7,146 bases of DNA from Thermoplasmata archaeon (GTDB lineage Archaea; Thermoplasmatota; Thermoplasmata; Thermoplasmatales; Thermoplasmataceae). Below are positions 5,910 through 7,146 of the stretch, in pieces. The notes under the pieces were generated by a model that worked only from the letters and a program-made list of their open reading frames with translations, was not told where the DNA came from and ran no database searches. The stretch covers positions 1 through 7,146 of the forward strand of contig JAKBQK010000020.1 of assembly GCA_021835265.1 (NCBI GenBank), written 5' to 3'. The translations under genes were made by a program, and so were the position numbers. The stretch's first letter is position 1, and each line of letters begins with the position of its first letter.

Positions 5910-6013
5910 AGTTGCAGTATAACTGTGAAAATTTATAGCAAATTCATTTTCAAAAATCAGTCTCTCTTTCTGTACTATAGCACATGACCCCCACTTCTAT
6001 ACAATACTATTTT

Positions 6014-6022
6014 CTTATAAAG
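6014..6022 (-). promoter_or_regulatory. TATA box of the methyltransferase-nuclease-ATPase operon
   Basis: CTTTATAAG on the minus strand is the best TATA box between the zinc-ribbon gene and the methyltransferase. Transcription would start near 5990, close to ATG 5985. That ATG is out of frame with the methyltransferase and opens only an 11-codon frame. The distance to the in-frame ATG (5909) is about 110 bases, unusually long for an archaeal leader and part of the case that the true gene start is further upstream. Confidence 0.5.
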
Positions 6023-6197
6023 ATATTGGTATCCATATTAATTTATGTTTCGCAACTGACCCAATAAACATTGATTTTAGGCACTGCTCTGGTTATTTTA
6101 GTGAAGTATTTGATCCTATCTCGTTTCATACCAACTCTGTTATTGAATTACATACTGTATTTCTAATTTTCTAGCACCCGGTTATCTCTGTTATATG
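6023..6197. other. Intergenic DNA between operon promoter and zinc-ribbon gene
   Basis: Apart from the promoter just downstream, this stretch has no supported gene, repeat or RNA. A 28-codon minus-strand frame (6043-6129, starting MKRDRIKYFTKITRAVPKIN) is basic and intact, but lacks a ribosome site and is too short to support. It could be chance or a small regulator. The stretch may also hold the end of the zinc-ribbon transcript, though no clear T-run on the minus strand marks it. Confidence 0.3.
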
Positions 6198-6386
6198 TCA
6201 GTGTGAAAGGATTCTTTGCGAATAATATGTTATCCCTACCCACTTTCTCGCACCCCTCTCCCTCTTCTTCTCCCAGCAGGCAGGGCAGTAATGTACCTTA
6301 GTGGAAAGGTGAATCATGATGTCATGCCGCATGACAATTCCACACTTCCTGCACCGGGGGATATGCTTGGGCATTGGGACACCCAT
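6198..6386 (-). CDS. Small zinc-ribbon-like protein
   Basis: This 62-residue protein has two CxxC knuckles: C12-x2-C15 in RCRKCGIV and C34-x2-C37 in YCPACW, 18 residues apart. That is the spacing of a zinc ribbon. The middle (MRHDIMIHLSTKVH) carries two histidines and would form the beta-hairpin, and the tail is basic and aromatic (KKRERGARKWVGITYY). Such small ribbons bind nucleic acids or proteins and are common in archaeal accessory genes and mobile elements; the precise role is unknown. The start is ATG at 6386, 9 bases after the stop of the upstream coiled-coil gene and directly preceded by an in-frame TGA. A second ATG at codon 5 has GGTG just before it and is an alternative start. The two genes appear to form one transcript. 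Confidence 0.6.
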   Translation of the reverse strand: MGVPMPKHIPRCRKCGIVMRHDIMIHLSTKVHYCPACWEKKRERGARKWVGITYYSQRILSH

Positions 6387-6395
6387 TCATCAGAC

Positions 6396-6845
6396 TTACA
6401 CTCGCAAGGCGCCCTCTTTTCCATTTGTTTTTGAATACATGAGAACCATTATGTCAAGCCCCTTTGACTGATCTCCTTCCCCTAATCTTTTGATCCATTC
6501 CCATTCACCAAATGTCATACTTGTTTTCTCCCTTTCCTGGCCTATAACAAAATTAACGATTTCATTTGGGATATTTTCAACGAGCCGTTCCATGATGTAT
6601 CGAAGTGCGTAATCATTGGGACCATCATAACATGTGATTCCACTCTCTCTGCACATATCGTCAGCCTTTTTCCATGCATTTCCCAGCTTCTTCTTGGTGT
6701 TGCGAAACAGTTCTTCGAAGGATTTCGATGCTTTGATCACATTCTCTTCCACCACCAGACCTGAAAAGCCATTCTCATACAGTGCAAGCTTCTCTTTCAA
6801 TTCCTTATTCTCCTGTCGGAGTTTGTAGTATGTTGCGGTTCCCAT
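6396..6845 (-). CDS. Hypothetical protein with N-terminal coiled coil
   Basis: I do not recognise this 149-residue protein. Residues 5-25 (TYYKLRQENKELKEKLALYE) form a short amphipathic helix with leucines spaced as in a coiled coil, so it may dimerise. The rest is charged and mostly helical (KSFEELFRNTKKKLGNAWKK, then YIMERLVENIPNEIVNFVIG), followed by TFGEWEWIKRLGEGDQSKGL. There is no signal peptide, membrane segment or catalytic motif, so it is likely cytoplasmic. It is the first of two genes on this transcript, with the zinc-ribbon gene 9 bases downstream. A TATA-like box lies about 45 bases upstream. GGAGAG at 6858-6863 is placed 12 bases from this ATG but only 2 from another, out-of-frame ATG (6855) that opens a 16-codon frame. 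The content is typical of archaeal plasmid or virus-derived hypotheticals, which is inference. Confidence 0.6.
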   Translation of the reverse strand: MGTATYYKLRQENKELKEKLALYENGFSGLVVEENVIKASKSFEELFRNTKKKLGNAWKKADDMCRESGITCYDGPNDYALRYIMERLVENIPNEIVNFVIGQEREKTSMTFGEWEWIKRLGEGDQSKGLDIMVLMYSKTNGKEGALRV

Positions 6846-6884
6846 GCAGTATCATGGCTCTCCGTAATATTAATTTCCCGTGAC

Positions 6885-6895
6885 ATATTTTAAAA
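6885..6895 (-). promoter_or_regulatory. TATA box of the coiled-coil/zinc-ribbon gene pair
   Basis: TTTTAAAATAT on the minus strand is centred about 45 bases before the ATG at 6845, giving an expected start of transcription near 6864 and a leader of about 20 bases. Confidence 0.45.
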
Positions 6896-6896
6896 A

Positions 6897-6970
6897 GTTA
6901 AAGACCGTTTAAAATGTGTTTAAACAGTGAAAAACCTTTGTAATGCCGACTCTGTGTGTGAAAGTTTAAA
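6897..6970. repeat. Cluster of GTTTAAA-type motifs
   Basis: GTTTAAA occurs at 6907-6913, 6918-6924 (as the palindrome GTTTAAAC, 6918-6925) and 6964-6970, with a GTTAAA variant at 6897-6902. The first two are 11 bases apart, one helical turn. They lie upstream of the minus-strand TATA box of the coiled-coil gene. They may be regulator sites, alternative TATA boxes or small iterons, or simply AT-rich promoter DNA. Confidence 0.35.
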
Positions 6971-7105
6971 AATTTAACAATTTCTGCCTTGTGGAAATGT
7001 TTGTAAGTTTTCCCTATATTATAGACATTTTCTATTAACCCGCCACTTTGACGCCAACGGATCACCGTACAAATCTTTATTCATGCCTGTTTCATGTATA
7101 TTATA
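6926..7105. other. Intergenic region between divergent transcription units
   Basis: No gene, tRNA or strong hairpin is visible between the coiled-coil gene's promoter and the right edge. It holds one GTTTAAA motif and a plus-strand TATA-like box (7076-7081) facing the right edge. Confidence 0.35.
7076..7081 (+). promoter_or_regulatory. TATA-like box for a plus-strand gene at the right edge
   Basis: TTTATT (in aaatctttattc) lies 25-30 bases before ATG 7106, the spacing of an archaeal TATA box for a leaderless transcript. Confidence 0.3.
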
Positions 7106-7146
7106 ATGTCCTCCATAAGGGATTTCAGCCTCCAGGAAATGTATGA
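7106..7146 (+). CDS. Possible gene start, cut by the right edge
   Basis: From ATG at 7106 the frame reads MSSIRDFSLQEMY and is still open at the window edge. An in-frame ATG four codons earlier (7094) would add MYII. The TATA-like box 25-30 bases upstream of 7106 favours that start as leaderless. Only 13 codons are visible, so no product can be named and the call could be wrong. Confidence 0.3.
   Translation, partial: MSSIRDFSLQEMY

Noticed and set aside
1..7146. A CRISPR array or cas1/cas2 accompanying the Csa1-like nuclease.
   Set aside because: No regularly spaced repeats and no Cas1 or Cas2-like frame are present in the window.

Overview
The window is archaeal, and the best guess is the Thermoplasmata. 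The left edge holds the C-terminus of ribosomal protein uS10, whose tail ([20 protein letters not shown]...) is of the archaeal type and close to what I remember of Thermoplasma-group proteins. TATA-like boxes about 25-35 bases before start codons point to archaeal, often leaderless, transcription. Apart from uS10 and a possible gene start at the right edge, everything lies on the minus strand. By eye the central operon is AT-richer than the uS10 tail, as expected of an acquired island beside a conserved gene.

Layout, left to right. (1) 1-133: uS10 C-terminus, plus strand, followed by a pyrimidine-rich probable terminator. (2) 160-441: a start-less open frame of 93 codons on the minus strand, probably the 3' remnant of a broken gene. 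(3) 527-1123: a 198-residue PD-(D/E)XK-type nuclease with its own leaderless-type promoter. (4) 1124-1658: a gene-poor stretch holding an AbrB/MazE-type antitoxin pseudogene broken by an in-frame TAG, and several short perfect palindromes. (5) 1659 to about 5990: a four-gene minus-strand operon. (6) 6198-6845: a two-gene unit of a coiled-coil hypothetical and a small zinc-ribbon-like protein. (7) 6846-7146: promoter DNA with repeated GTTTAAA motifs and a possible plus-strand gene start.

The operon is the main interest. In transcription order it encodes a DNA methyltransferase (motifs DPFCGSG and TSPPY), a Csa1/Cas4-like iron-sulfur RecB-family nuclease, a protein with several winged-helix-like segments, and a P-loop ATPase with Walker A, VDEFEN Walker B and a GGVPR sensor-2-like motif that resembles the BrxC/BrxD-type BREX ATPases. 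No CRISPR array, Cas1, Cas2, helicase, PglZ or DrmB is visible. My inference is a compact methylation-linked anti-virus system in which the methyltransferase marks self DNA, the winged-helix protein and ATPase recognise or remodel foreign DNA, and the Csa1-like nuclease cuts it. The separate 198-residue nuclease may be an accessory effector. I do not recognise this gene combination as a named system.

The 5' end of the methyltransferase gene is odd. Conserved-looking coding sequence continues in frame upstream of the only ATG, but has no canonical start there. The promoter instead points at an ATG in another frame, so the gene may be frameshifted, use a non-standard start, or contain a sequencing error.
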